The notes under the pieces were generated by a model. The model had not been told where the DNA came from. It worked only from the letters and a program-made list of their open reading frames with translations, and searched no databases. From Strigomonas culicis (lineage: Eukaryota > Euglenozoa > Kinetoplastea > Trypanosomatida > Trypanosomatidae), in NCBI GenBank assembly GCA_000482145.1, contig AUXH01000303.1, positions 1 to 22,710 of the forward strand: 22,710 nt of DNA, written 5' to 3'. Both the position numbers and the translations under genes were made by a program. This document shows positions 1-9,298 of this stretch, piece after piece (positions within the stretch are counted from its first letter, which is position 1; each line of letters starts with the position of its first letter).

Positions 1-2
1 CG

Positions 3-719
3 GCCGCCGGCGGCGCGCGCGCGGTGCAGGCCGCCGCGCGCGGGCAGCTCCCCGCCGCGGCCGGCGGGGAGCTGCACGAGCTGCAGACGGTCGTCGAGCG
101 GTTCCGTGCGACGCGCACGGCGCCCTACTTCGCGGACCTGTGGAAGACCATGTGGCGGCAGGTGCAGGTGGGGGATGCGGCGGGCTCCCTCAGCGGCGCG
201 AGCGTCGACTTCCTGCTCGACGGCGCGGCGCAGGACGCGCTGGCCGCGCGCGTGGAGGACAACATGCAGCAGCGTTACTCGCTGCAGGCCGCGCTCGCGG
301 CCGAGCTGCACCTCCTGCAGCTGCCGCGGCGGCGCAGCCAGGAGCCGCCGCCGCCACCGCCGGTGCTCGCGGCGATGCCGCTGCAGCTGCGCACGGCGGC
401 GGCCGCGCGCCACGCGCAGTGCGCCGGCGGCGCGCTGCCGCTCGGCGGCGCGGCGATGCAGCCGGTGGTGGTCGGCCAGCCGGTCGCCGGCGCCACGACC
501 TCCGCGCGGGTGGAGGGGGAGCGGCTCGCGGGCCTCCTGGGCGGCCTGCAGCGCGCGGCCGGCGGGTGGCAGGCGCGCCTCGGCCGCTGCCGCGAGCTGC
601 TGCACGGGCTGTACCAGGCGTACGGCCTGCGGATCGTCGCGCCGCACATAGGGCGCGACGCGAAGAAGAGCGAGGGGCCAGCGTCCGGCGGGGCACGCGG
701 AGGCGGCAAGCCGCTTTAA
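3..719 (+). CDS. Unrecognised protein, 3' part only (5' end outside window)
   Basis: The frame is open from the left edge to a TAA at 717-719, giving 238 residues of the C-terminal part of a longer protein. Its GC-rich, G/C-ending codon use matches the neighbouring genes, which supports real coding. The first part looks helical and is rich in Ala, Leu and Arg, with a more distinctive aromatic stretch encoded near 115-165 (motifs APYFADLW and KTMWRQV). A proline run follows near 341-360, then an Ala/Gly-rich stretch, a second helical part ending in a Tyr/Leu segment near 600-640, and a basic Gly-rich tail. I recognise no domain, transmembrane segment or catalytic motif, and I do not assign a function. 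An internal GTG near the left edge is not evidence for a start, because trypanosomatids use ATG and the frame runs off the window. Confidence 0.75.
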   Translation, partial: AAGGARAVQAAARGQLPAAAGGELHELQTVVERFRATRTAPYFADLWKTMWRQVQVGDAAGSLSGASVDFLLDGAAQDALAARVEDNMQQRYSLQAALAAELHLLQLPRRRSQEPPPPPPVLAAMPLQLRTAAAARHAQCAGGALPLGGAAMQPVVVGQPVAGATTSARVEGERLAGLLGGLQRAAGGWQARLGRCRELLHGLYQAYGLRIVAPHIGRDAKKSEGPASGGARGGGKPL

Positions 720-1033
720 TGCACCATATATACATATCCGTATATATGTGTTTAGATGAACCATAGATAGTGGTGTTACACTACATAAACATACCAATAC
801 TAATATCCTCCCTTTTTTTTTATGTGTGCATGCAATCGCTCATTTGGAGAGTTTTGAGTGTCTGCGTTTTTGTTGTTGTTATTGCTTGTACCCGACCTTT
901 TCTCTCTCTCCCTCTCTCTCTTTCTGATGAACGATTCACTGTGTTCCTTTCCAAGTAGCTGCGTTCTTTTTTTCTCATTTACCATCGTTTTTTTTTTTTC
1001 GTTGTCCTCACACACATAATAGATCTTTATTAG
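720..1033 (+). promoter_or_regulatory. Intergenic spacer with polypyrimidine tracts and spliced-leader acceptor candidates for RAB21
   Basis: This AT-rich spacer should hold the 3' UTR of the left-hand gene and the trans-splice signals for the Rab gene. A CT-rich tract at about 897-925 is followed by a first AG at 954-955, which would give a 5' UTR of about 78 nt. A second T-rich tract at about 986-1009 is followed by an AG at 1021-1022, only 11 nt before the ATG at 1034. Either could be used. That trypanosomatid acceptors are the first AG after a polypyrimidine tract is established; the specific sites are inferred. Confidence 0.5.
725..748 (+). repeat. Perfect 9-bp inverted repeat just after a stop codon
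   Basis: CATATATAC at 725-733 and GTATATATG at 740-748 are exact reverse complements separated by a 6-nt loop (ATATCC). The element starts 5 nt after the TAA at 717-719, so it would fold in the proximal 3' UTR of the left-hand gene. It is AT-rich, so stability would be modest. Confidence 0.6.
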
Positions 1034-1762
1034 ATGGCGGAGCCATCGTATAAAGTCGTGCTACTTGGCGAGGGGCGGGTGGGTAAGACGTCGCTCATCT
1101 CGCGCTACGTCAACGAGCGCTTCAACGAGCAGGAGCCGAGCACCGTGCAGGCGACCATGTACAGCACCAAGACGGTGGCGCTGGAGGATGCGCCCGCCGC
1201 GACGGTGCTGCTCAATCTCTGGGACACGGCCGGCCAGGAGCGGTTCCATGCCCTCGCGCCCATTTACTACCGCCAGGCGGAGGGCGCCGTGCTCGTCTAC
1301 GACGTCACCGACGCGGACACGCTGCGGCGCGTGCGGGTGTGGGTGCAGGAGCTGCGCGCGGTCGCGGGCGGTGGCATCTGCATCGTGATCTGCGGCAACA
1401 AGGCGGACTGCCCGGCCGGCGAGTGGGACGTGACCGAGGCGGAGGCCCTCGCTCTCGCGGCCGAGCTCGGTGCCGAGCACTTCTGGACGAGCGCAAAGTC
1501 CGGGAAGAATGTAGATACCGCCTTCCGCCAGATGGCGCGCCTCATCGCGAGCCGCGACCGGCGGCTGCTGCTGCAGCCGCTCGGCGCGCCGGGGCGCCGG
1601 CGGGGGCGCGGGCTGCAGGTGGCGGCCGACAGCACGCCGGAGGCGACCGCCCCCGCCGGGCAGAGCCCGGGGAAGGGCCCGGCCCCGGTGCCGCCGCAGA
1701 CCGTCACGCTTAGCGAGCCGAACCGGAGCGGCGGCGAGGGCAAGGGCGGCTCGTGCTGCTGA
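1034..1762 (+). CDS. RAB21: Rab21-like small GTPase
   Basis: A 242-residue Ras-superfamily GTPase with every nucleotide-binding motif: P-loop GEGRVGKT at 12-19, switch I Thr at 37, WDTAGQE at 63-69, NKAD at 122-125 and SAK at 153-155. The protein ends in Cys-Cys (241-242), the usual double geranylgeranylation signal that anchors Rabs to membranes. The stretch WDTAGQERFHALAPIYYR and the STVQAT switch I are typical of Rab21, an early-endosome and endocytic-traffic regulator, rather than Rab5 or Rab7. The hypervariable tail (about 175-240) is rich in Gly, Pro, Ala and Arg and longer than needed for a minimal Rab. The ATG at 1034 lies directly before the canonical beta-1 strand and no other upstream ATG fits. 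A different Rab5-family member is the main alternative. Confidence 0.9.
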   Translation: MAEPSYKVVLLGEGRVGKTSLISRYVNERFNEQEPSTVQATMYSTKTVALEDAPAATVLLNLWDTAGQERFHALAPIYYRQAEGAVLVYDVTDADTLRRVRVWVQELRAVAGGGICIVICGNKADCPAGEWDVTEAEALALAAELGAEHFWTSAKSGKNVDTAFRQMARLIASRDRRLLLQPLGAPGRRRGRGLQVAADSTPEATAPAGQSPGKGPAPVPPQTVTLSEPNRSGGEGKGGSCC

Positions 1763-2302
1763 CAGCGGTCTTGGTCTTGGCGAACATGCCGCGCGGTCCC
1801 CATTTGTTTTCTCTTTCCTATTTACCACGGTATATATTTTTTTCTTCATTGTATAAGTCATTCTTTTTGGTGCTTTAACCACACTTTTGCCTTCTAGTTT
1901 TGTGTTGCATAGATTGAAGAAAATCAATAGCACTGTTTTTTTTTTACTGTTTTTTGCATCTTTTTTTGTTTTCTTGTCGTAAATACTCTTTGGTGTGCCG
2001 TTAGCAATCTCTTCTCTCTCTCTCTCTCTCTCTCTCTTCCTTCTTCTACGTGTTTCGTTTGATCGAAGTAAGAATTCCCTTCGTAGTTAACCTTTATTCT
2101 GTTTTTTCTTTTTAGTGCTATAAGTTGTTTTTTTTTTCATAATAACAGTTTTTTTTCTTGTTTTTCTTTTCGTTTCTCTATTTTTATATAGACCTTCTTT
2201 TTTTTAAATAGTAATAAATCTACCGTTGAATCACTCTGTTGAAACACAAAATACAAATTGTTAAACTATACTATAACTCCCAATTTGTAAAGTGACAAGA
2301 GC
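1763..2302 (+). promoter_or_regulatory. Intergenic spacer with CT repeat and splice-acceptor candidates for NOT1
   Basis: The spacer is T-rich on the sense strand. A (CT)n tract of about 12 units lies at roughly 2013-2037; the first AG after it is at 2067-2068, giving a 5' UTR of about 235 nt. Further T tracts at about 2127-2189 lead to AGs at 2190-2191 and 2210-2211, closer to the start. I see no ATG between 2068 and the NOT1 start at 2303, so any of these acceptors would leave an AUG-free leader. The upstream part should contain the RAB21 3' UTR. No coding frame here looks real. Confidence 0.5.
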
Positions 2303-5300
2303 ATGCTTCACGATAGAATCGAGGATCTCGATGGCGCGCAGGCCGCCTCGCTGCGCTACCTGTTCGCTGCCGTCACCAAGAACACCGCGCAGTCGACGCT
2401 GTCTGCGCTGGAGAAGTACGGCCAGCAGGGCCCGACCTACCAGCGCTTCGCCATCCGCTGCGCGATCAACGCGGTGCTCACGATGCGCAGTGAGGAGCGC
2501 GCCACCCTCGCGGCGAAGCTCGTCGCGGCCGCCCTCGAGCGGCCCAACGCGCTGACACTGCTCGCGACCGCGATGGACGACGAGGCGACCGTCACGCGCG
2601 AGTCGCTGCTGACGCTCATGGCGGCGGACCTTCGGCTCAACGCGCTGCAGCAGGTGCAGCTGTGCATGGCGCTGCAGCTCGGCAACTCCACGTCCGCCCG
2701 CGCGGCCGCGACGACCTTTCTGGAGGAGTTCAGCCTGCCGCCCGCCGCCGCAAAGGAGGAGGACGGCAACGCCCGCATGACGGCGCTCTTCTCGCTGCAG
2801 ATGGGCGCCTTCCCGGACCTTGACGCGCAGCTGGCACCGCTCGGCGGCGTGTCGACCTTCCCGCAGAGCACGAGCGGCACCGGCCACGTGAGCGTGGCCG
2901 GCGTGCTGCGCGAGCTCGGCACCGGCTGCGTCACGACGCTGGCCGACTCGCGCGAGTTCCTCAGCATCTTCCCGTACAAGTTCGCGGAGAAGGACGTCGC
3001 GGAGGCGCTGGGCTTCTTCGCGTCGCAGGGCACGGCAGCGAACGACACCGTCACGTACACGTCGCTCATGACCGCCTGTGGCAAGACGCCGTCGAAGAAC
3101 GCGAGCGGCAGCTCCTCCCTCGTCAACGCGATGCCGCTGCTGGACGCGCTGAACGAGGGCAACAGCTTTGACTGGGACAACATCGTGCGGCTGCTGGACC
3201 AGCCGAGTGAGGAGGCGTTCCGCATCAAGAACATCTCCGTCATCTTCGACGCCTACCACAAGTTCAAGAGCGGCACGGAGTACCCGCCGGTCGGGCTCTT
3301 CCTCGGCCGCTGGGGCAACACGCGGCGCCAGAAGGTGATGCTGGAGTACATCATCAAGCACCCCGACAAGGTGAACCGCAAGGCGCTCGTGGCGGACGCG
3401 CCGGCGGAGCTGCTGCCGCCCACGCGGCCGGCCAGCATCTCCGCGGCGGAGCTCGAGCTGTGGCGTTACTTTCCCTTCGTGGAGGCCGCCGTGCACATCG
3501 CGAGTCGCGAGAAGGACTTCGACAACGACGTGCTGCGGCCGGCGGCGGAGAAGCTGCCGCTGCTGTTTCTCTTCACGCTCTTCCTCGGCACGTACACGGG
3601 CACCATCAAGAACTTCGCGGTGATCAAGTTCCTGCTGCAGTCGTACTGCCCGCCGCTGGACCGCGTCGCGACGCTGGTCATCCCGGAGGCGGATAAGCGG
3701 GGCTGCCTGGACAGCATCATCAGCCTCTTCTCGGAGCTGACCGTGACGAGCCCGGCCCGCACGCTGGACGTGCTCGAGATGGTGCTCAAGTGCAAGCCGG
3801 TCATCAAGCGCTTCCTGAAGGGCAGCGGCAGCTCGCGGCTCGTCGTCGCGATCGCCATCTGCATGGACGAGGCGGGCGAGCCGAGCGACAAGTGGCTGCA
3901 GCGGGCGCTCGAGGGCAAGCTGCACCTCCGCACCAGCTCGACCGAGAACCGCTTCTCCGTCGCCATGAGCGTCGTCGAGGTGGCGGAGATGCTCCTGGAG
4001 AAGCAGCTCTACGCGCCGAGCGCGAACGCGGCCCTCAACACGCTGCTCGCTTCGCCGCTCAAGGGGATGCTGAAGAGCGTGATGGACTGCGCGCGCGTGC
4101 TGCTCGCCTCGACGGACTCCCTCTTCCCGGAGGACGTGGAGGCGGAGGCGACGGAGCTCTTCAAGAAGATGTACACGGACGGCAACACGCGCGGCGCCGT
4201 CGAGACGATCAGCCGCCTCATCAAGTCGAGCGCGCCGCGCGACAAGCAGCTCTATGCCTGCGTCGTCAACATCCTCTTCGACGAGGGCTCCGCCATCTCG
4301 TGCTACCCGCGCAAGGAGCTGCAGCTATTCTCGGAGCTCTACGGCGAGATGATCGCGAAGGAGCTGCTGCCGCAGAGCCAGCAGCAGCGCGCCTGGGGCC
4401 AGCTGCTCCCCGCCATCGCGAAGCCGACGAATATGGCGATGGAGGAGTACGGCATCATCGCGCTGGAGCAGATCAAGGGGCGGCTCGCCGACTGGCCGCA
4501 GTACGGCCGCGCGCTGCGCCACATCAAGGACCTGGACTTCAAGGTGCCCGGCGTCATGGCCGCCATCAACCGCGGCATGAAGGAGGAGCGCGACGGCGAC
4601 GACGCGGGCGCGCCGACGGCGGCGGACGACCTGAGCGCGCTGCCCGTGCAGGACCCTGCCATCCTCTCCGCCGCGCCCAAGAAGGCGGCCTCCCCCGTGG
4701 CGAACCAAGACCAGCTGCACACGCTCGACATCGGCACGCTCATCACGCACCGCAGCATCACCGCACCGCCGCGCGTCATACAGGAGCAGATCAACTTCCT
4801 CATCGGCAACACGGACGTGAACAACATCGACAGCAACTCGCGCGAGCTGTCGCAGCTGCTGCGGCCGGAGTACTACGAGTACTTCGCCGACTACATCGTC
4901 GTGAAGCGCGCGTCGCTGGAGCCGAACTACCACAAGGTGTACCTGGACCTCATCGGCAAGCTGAACGCCCGCGACCTCGATCGCGCGCTGCGCACGGCGA
5001 CGACCTCTGCCGTGCTGCGGCTGCTGGCCTCCGACAAGATCCGGACGGACGCCGGCGAGCGCAAGCTGCTGCGCAATCTCGGCGCGTGGCTCGGCGCCAT
5101 CACGCTCGAGCGCAACGTCCCGATCCTGGACACGGACATCAGCTTCAAGGAGATCCTCTACCGCGGCGCGCGCGAGAACAAGCTGATCCCCGTCGTGTCC
5201 TTCATCACGCACGTGCTTAGCAGCTGCAGCAAGTCGAGCTTCTTCGCGCTGCCCAACCCGTGGACCGCCGCGCAGGTGTGCCTGCTGCTCGACATGTACA

Positions 5301-8300
5301 TGCTGCCGAACATCCGCATCACGCTGCGGTTCGAGGTGGAGCTCGTGTGCCGCAACCTCGGCGTCACGCTCGCCGACGCGAACCGGCTCTACCGCGAGTC
5401 CAACCCGTACTACTCGACGACGTACAAGACGCTGGCCGACCTCGTGAAGGACATCGACATCACCGACTCGCTCGACTTCCGCATCGGCGAGACGGAGAAC
5501 GCGAACGCGACGCAGCTCATGTCGTCGCCGCCGCCGGCGCAGCAACAGCCGACGCCCGGCAGCGCGCGGCCGCTGCAGGCCACCGCGCAGCCCTTCCAGC
5601 CCAAGGTGCAGTCGCCGCCGGCGCGCTCGCAGCCGTCCGCGCCGCCCGCGAACCTCGACGTGCCCGTGCGCCCGCCGATTGTCATCTCGGAGCAGTCGCT
5701 GCGGCTCGCGGAGGACCACGCGGTGCTGCCGCCGGAGGCCTGGGACCAGTACCGCAAGAGCCTCGTGCCGATGCTGCAGAGCGTCGTGCGCGACATCTAC
5801 GAGCGCTACGCGAGCCGCTGCGTGATGGTCGCCATCCTGTCCTCCTACAGCATCATCGTGAAGGACTTTGTGCGCTACTCTGCCTACGACGAGATGCTCG
5901 TCGCCGGCGAGGCCATGTCGCGCTCGCTGGCGGCCAACCTCAGCTACACGACCGTGCGTGATGTCATCCCGGAGCAGCTCACCAAGGCGGTGACCGCGCT
6001 GGTGGAGAGCACGAACCTCTCGCCGGAGAAGCGCGCCGCCCTGCGCGCGGCGACGATCGGCGGCAACGAGGAGCTGTGCCTGCGCGCGATTGAGTACATG
6101 GCCGGCGAGGAGGCCTGGAAGGGGCTGCACAAGCGCCTGCTGGACTACGTGAGCTCGCGCGCGAATGACCCGCACCGCCTGCCGCAGGACCAGATCGATA
6201 TGCAGTCCATCATCGGCATGCTGGGGGAGGGCATGATGCCGAGCCGCGGCCTTCTGCCTCCGCACCAGAAGGCGTACACGGACTTCTTCAACTGCCTCCC
6301 GGTCACCTCTCTCTTCAACACGGTGCTGCGCTCGATTGAGGAGGCGGTGTCGAAGCACTTCAACACGGAGGGCTGCGCGCCGCTGACCTTTGCGACGCTG
6401 CAGCAGGAGGAGAACAAGTCGGACAACGTGGTGTTCATCCGGTCGCGCCTCATGAGCCTGCAGCAGCTCGTCACCCCCGAGTCCGCGGTGTACTTCCTCG
6501 CGACGCTCTTCAACAAGCTGATGGGCTTCACGGTCGACCTGGAGCTCCTCAAGAAGGAGGCCTCGAACGGGTCCGGCCAGGAGGAAACAAACCGCAACGC
6601 GCGCAGCATCGTGACGCTGCTCATCCAGATCTACATGGTGACGCTGCAGACCTGCGTGAAGCAGAACGAGGGCCCTGTGCGCGAGGAGTTCACGCGGCTG
6701 TACCTCCGCAGCGACCACCGCCACAGCTACTCGCACCTCACCGCCGACCTTCTGCGCATCCGCATCCTTGACCTGCCGCTGGTGGACAAGGACCTCGCGA
6801 AGGCGCTGCGGGCGAACCAGTCGAGCTGCGTGTCCTTCGCGAGCCAGATGATCGAGCTGTGCATCATGAAGGACAAGCTCATGACGACGCGCGACCTGCC
6901 CTTCACGCTCACCACGCTCGACAGCATCGCGCGGGCGCGCAACCCGCACCGCACGCCGACCAACGCGCCGCCGACGCCGGCGCAGATCGTGACGCCGCTG
7001 CTCAGCAAGATGGTGCCCGACACCGTGAAGCAGCTCGTCGTGCCGCTGCAGGACGCGACGCTGTACGTGAAGGACGACTTTGCGCAGACGGCCGGCGAGC
7101 AGTTCGACAAGTGGGTCGAGGTGTACCTGCACCGCTCGCACCGCCACGGGCCCGGCGAGGAGCGGACCTCCTCGCAGGACTACGTGCGCAAGCTGCAGGA
7201 CTGCAACATGCTGGACAACGTGAACCTGCCCATGTTCCTCGGGCACTGCATCCGCCTCTGCGTGGAGCACTACGCGACCGTGTCGCTGCAGATGGAGCGG
7301 GAGCGCGGCGAGGAGCTGCTGAACCTGCCGACGACCGGCGTCCGGCCGGGCGCGCCGCCGCCGTACCGCCTGCCGCACAGCCAGAACCTGCTGACCAAGT
7401 GCGACGGCTTCACGGACCTCGTGCTGCTGCTGCTCCCGTCCTGCCTCATCCGGACCGACGCGAAGGGGAAGCGGGACCCGTCCAAGGAGCAGAACGCCGG
7501 CACCATGCTGCTGCGCCACGTGCTGGACGTGTTCACCCGCATGCTCGTGAACCACCACGACAGCATCACGTCCAAGACCACGCCGCGGCGGGAGCTGCCG
7601 GCGGGCGCGGCCTACCTGCCTGTCTTCCAGCAGCAGCCCTACGTGCGCATCATCAGCAACCTCATGACGATCATCCAGAAGCAGGAGGCGGTGTCGAACA
7701 GCAGCGACGCTTCCGAGGAGGTCAACGTGGCCTTCCAGCGCCTGCTGCACCGCCTGCAGCCGCTGGACTACCCCGCCTTCTCCTTCGGCTGGCTCGAGCT
7801 CGTCGCGCACCGGCTCTTCATCCCGCGCTGCATGCGCTCGCCCAACCTGTGGGGCCGCTACACGGAGCTGCTCATCGACGCGATCCGCTTCATCGAGTAC
7901 CTGACGCCGAACTACAGCGTGTCGCCCAATGGGCTCGTCTTCTACAAGGCCGTCTTCAAGCTCATGCTGATCTTGCTGCACGACTACCCGCAGTTCCTCA
8001 TCTCGCAGCACTACCCGCTGTGCGACGCGATCCCGACCTACTGCGTGCAGATGCTCAACTGCGTGCTGTCCTCCTTCCCGCCGCGGCAGCAGCTGCCGGA
8101 GCCCTTCAACCACGTGCCGAGCGACGCGCCGGACATGAAGCGGCCGATCGAGACCGCGGTGCAGGTGGAGTACATCCGCGCGACCTTCGACCGCTACAGC
8201 AAGGAGGGCCTCAACATCCCGGAGCGCATCGACCAGTACATCAAGAGCGACGCGGAGCCCTTCCCGCCCCGCACGCTGCAGGCGATGCTGCAGCTGCTGT

Positions 8301-8815
8301 CGGACTCGCCGCGGTCGCTCATGAACGCTGTCGTGCTGCACATCGCCATCACGTACCTCGCCGCGCACGACAACGCCTTCAACGCGGCCGATCTGGTCAA
8401 GTCGAACGCCTTCGCGCTGTACCGCTACCTCTGCAACAACTTCTCCACCAAGTCGCGCTACCTCTTCCTCTGCAGCTGCGCGAACCACCTGCGGTACCCG
8501 AACATCCAGACAAACTTCTTCGCTCATGTGTTCTTCCATCTCTTCCCGGTGGACCCGGCGAGTGGCTGCAACGCACAGACGCAGACCTGCATCCAGGAGC
8601 AGATCACGCGCGTTGTGGCGGAGAAGACGGTGATTGTGCAGCCACACCCGTGGGGCGCGCTGAACACCTTCGTGGAGCTGATGCGCGACCCCAAGTTCGA
8701 CTTCTGGTCCAAGACCTTCACGCACACACCGCACCTCGAGAACATCTTCCAAAAGCTGCGTCGCACGGTGGACTCGCATCCGGCTGATGCGCAGCAGCAA
8801 CGTCAGCAACATTAA
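2303..8815 (+). CDS. NOT1: NOT1, scaffold of the CAF1-NOT (CCR4-NOT) deadenylase complex
   Basis: A 2170-residue protein, close to yeast and human NOT1/CNOT1 in size, which assembles the cytoplasmic complex that shortens mRNA poly(A) tails. Trypanosomes have CAF1 as the catalytic deadenylase and lack a clear CCR4 in the complex (established). Visible blocks: a helical N-terminal half (HEAT-like, expected to bind CNOT10/11); a MIF4G-type segment ending around 926-1050, with LGAWLG at 926, NPW near 985 and FEVELVCRNL at 1010, matching the CAF1-binding region of CNOT1; a Pro/Gln/Ala-rich linker at about 1075-1135; a DUF3819-like CAF40-binding segment from about 1140; and the NOT1 C-terminal domain from about 1820, with LHDYPQFL at 1892-1899, NHLRYPN, IQEQITRVV and HPWG at 2115-2118. 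The start ATG at 2303 precedes GC-rich coding sequence immediately. The stop is TAA. Confidence 0.96.
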   Translation: MLHDRIEDLDGAQAASLRYLFAAVTKNTAQSTLSALEKYGQQGPTYQRFAIRCAINAVLTMRSEERATLAAKLVAAALERPNALTLLATAMDDEATVTRESLLTLMAADLRLNALQQVQLCMALQLGNSTSARAAATTFLEEFSLPPAAAKEEDGNARMTALFSLQMGAFPDLDAQLAPLGGVSTFPQSTSGTGHVSVAGVLRELGTGCVTTLADSREFLSIFPYKFAEKDVAEALGFFASQGTAANDTVTYTSLMTACGKTPSKNASGSSSLVNAMPLLDALNEGNSFDWDNIVRLLDQPSEEAFRIKNISVIFDAYHKFKSGTEYPPVGLFLGRWGNTRRQKVMLEYIIKHPDKVNRKALVADAPAELLPPTRPASISAAELELWRYFPFVEAAVHIASREKDFDNDVLRPAAEKLPLLFLFTLFLGTYTGTIKNFAVIKFLLQSYCPPLDRVATLVIPEADKRGCLDSIISLFSELTVTSPARTLDVLEMVLKCKPVIKRFLKGSGSSRLVVAIAICMDEAGEPSDKWLQRALEGKLHLRTSSTENRFSVAMSVVEVAEMLLEKQLYAPSANAALNTLLASPLKGMLKSVMDCARVLLASTDSLFPEDVEAEATELFKKMYTDGNTRGAVETISRLIKSSAPRDKQLYACVVNILFDEGSAISCYPRKELQLFSELYGEMIAKELLPQSQQQRAWGQLLPAIAKPTNMAMEEYGIIALEQIKGRLADWPQYGRALRHIKDLDFKVPGVMAAINRGMKEERDGDDAGAPTAADDLSALPVQDPAILSAAPKKAASPVANQDQLHTLDIGTLITHRSITAPPRVIQEQINFLIGNTDVNNIDSNSRELSQLLRPEYYEYFADYIVVKRASLEPNYHKVYLDLIGKLNARDLDRALRTATTSAVLRLLASDKIRTDAGERKLLRNLGAWLGAITLERNVPILDTDISFKEILYRGARENKLIPVVSFITHVLSSCSKSSFFALPNPWTAAQVCLLLDMYMLPNIRITLRFEVELVCRNLGVTLADANRLYRESNPYYSTTYKTLADLVKDIDITDSLDFRIGETENANATQLMSSPPPAQQQPTPGSARPLQATAQPFQPKVQSPPARSQPSAPPANLDVPVRPPIVISEQSLRLAEDHAVLPPEAWDQYRKSLVPMLQSVVRDIYERYASRCVMVAILSSYSIIVKDFVRYSAYDEMLVAGEAMSRSLAANLSYTTVRDVIPEQLTKAVTALVESTNLSPEKRAALRAATIGGNEELCLRAIEYMAGEEAWKGLHKRLLDYVSSRANDPHRLPQDQIDMQSIIGMLGEGMMPSRGLLPPHQKAYTDFFNCLPVTSLFNTVLRSIEEAVSKHFNTEGCAPLTFATLQQEENKSDNVVFIRSRLMSLQQLVTPESAVYFLATLFNKLMGFTVDLELLKKEASNGSGQEETNRNARSIVTLLIQIYMVTLQTCVKQNEGPVREEFTRLYLRSDHRHSYSHLTADLLRIRILDLPLVDKDLAKALRANQSSCVSFASQMIELCIMKDKLMTTRDLPFTLTTLDSIARARNPHRTPTNAPPTPAQIVTPLLSKMVPDTVKQLVVPLQDATLYVKDDFAQTAGEQFDKWVEVYLHRSHRHGPGEERTSSQDYVRKLQDCNMLDNVNLPMFLGHCIRLCVEHYATVSLQMERERGEELLNLPTTGVRPGAPPPYRLPHSQNLLTKCDGFTDLVLLLLPSCLIRTDAKGKRDPSKEQNAGTMLLRHVLDVFTRMLVNHHDSITSKTTPRRELPAGAAYLPVFQQQPYVRIISNLMTIIQKQEAVSNSSDASEEVNVAFQRLLHRLQPLDYPAFSFGWLELVAHRLFIPRCMRSPNLWGRYTELLIDAIRFIEYLTPNYSVSPNGLVFYKAVFKLMLILLHDYPQFLISQHYPLCDAIPTYCVQMLNCVLSSFPPRQQLPEPFNHVPSDAPDMKRPIETAVQVEYIRATFDRYSKEGLNIPERIDQYIKSDAEPFPPRTLQAMLQLLSDSPRSLMNAVVLHIAITYLAAHDNAFNAADLVKSNAFALYRYLCNNFSTKSRYLFLCSCANHLRYPNIQTNFFAHVFFHLFPVDPASGCNAQTQTCIQEQITRVVAEKTVIVQPHPWGALNTFVELMRDPKFDFWSKTFTHTPHLENIFQKLRRTVDSHPADAQQQRQQH

Positions 8816-8977
8816 TTTCTTTTTTTCTTTTTCTTGAGTTCTTTTTTTTTAGTTTATTTATACAAATTTCTTCATATATAGAAACACTGAAAGCACTTTT
8901 TTTTCTTTTTTAGCTTTTTTTTTCTTCAGACAGAGGCACTTTTGTGCACCATTTATTATTATTATCAATGTTGACCT

Positions 8978-8998
8978 ATAGTATGTACTTTATACTAT
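8978..8998 (+). repeat. Perfect 7-bp inverted repeat in the NOT1 3' region
   Basis: ATAGTAT at 8978-8984 and ATACTAT at 8992-8998 are reverse complements with a 7-nt loop. A similar ATAGTA/TACTAT palindrome occurs at 20609-20623. The element is short and AT-rich, so it could be chance. Confidence 0.4.
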
Positions 8999-9249
8999 CT
9001 AATTAACAGACCTTCATTAACTTAACTGTAACGTCATTTGTACACCACGCCTTCACTTGCGCATTTTTGCGTTTTTTCTCTTCTTTTTTTTCCCCTTTTG
9101 TTAGTGTGCATTTATAATCCGTGTTATTTTTATGCGGCTCCTTTCGTCTGTGGTGGCAAATCAACTCCTCTCTCTCTTTCTCTCTCTCTTTTTTTAAATT
9201 ATTATTTTCCAAGATTAATTGTGAATCATATCGTAGCACAATACACAAT

Positions 9250-9277
9250 CACACACACACACACACACACACACACA
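9250..9277 (+). repeat. (CA)14 dinucleotide microsatellite in the MetRS leader
   Basis: Fourteen uninterrupted CA units end 21 nt before the MetRS ATG. If the acceptor at 9212-9213 is used, the repeat lies inside the mature 5' UTR. Length variation between isolates would be expected. Confidence 0.85.
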
Positions 9278-9298
9278 ACACCCACCATTAGTAGTATC

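Larger units (their letters stand above)
8816..9298 (+). promoter_or_regulatory. Intergenic spacer: NOT1 3' UTR and MetRS splice-acceptor region
   Basis: The first half is T-rich with several poly-T runs and should be NOT1 3' UTR. A CT-rich tract at about 9167-9195 is followed by a first AG at 9212-9213, the best candidate trans-splice acceptor for MetRS, giving a 5' UTR of about 85 nt. Other AGs at 9235-9236 and near 9288-9292 are possible. The MetRS frame stays open upstream to about 9038 but has no ATG before 9299, so it is not evidence of a longer protein. Confidence 0.55.

Noticed and set aside
921..945. TGATGA resembling a snoRNA C box
   Set aside because: No convincing partner D box and terminal stem at the right distance; the hexamer is expected by chance.
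6859..8787. A 642-codon plus-strand frame overlapping NOT1 in another phase
   Set aside because: It is an Ala/Arg/His-rich out-of-frame translation of the NOT1 C-terminal domain, whose family motifs are in the other frame.
4325..8812. A 1495-codon open frame on the minus strand opposite NOT1
   Set aside because: It mirrors the NOT1 coding frame. Very GC-rich sense codons rarely contain the TTA, CTA or TCA triplets that would create antisense stops, so long antisense frames arise passively. Its translation is Arg/Val/His/Leu-rich with no recognisable domain, while the sense strand clearly encodes NOT1.
9038..9298. Possible 87-residue N-terminal extension of MetRS, such as a mitochondrial presequence
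   Set aside because: The open stretch has no ATG before 9299, encodes the CT and CA repeats, and contains the likely splice-acceptor tract.
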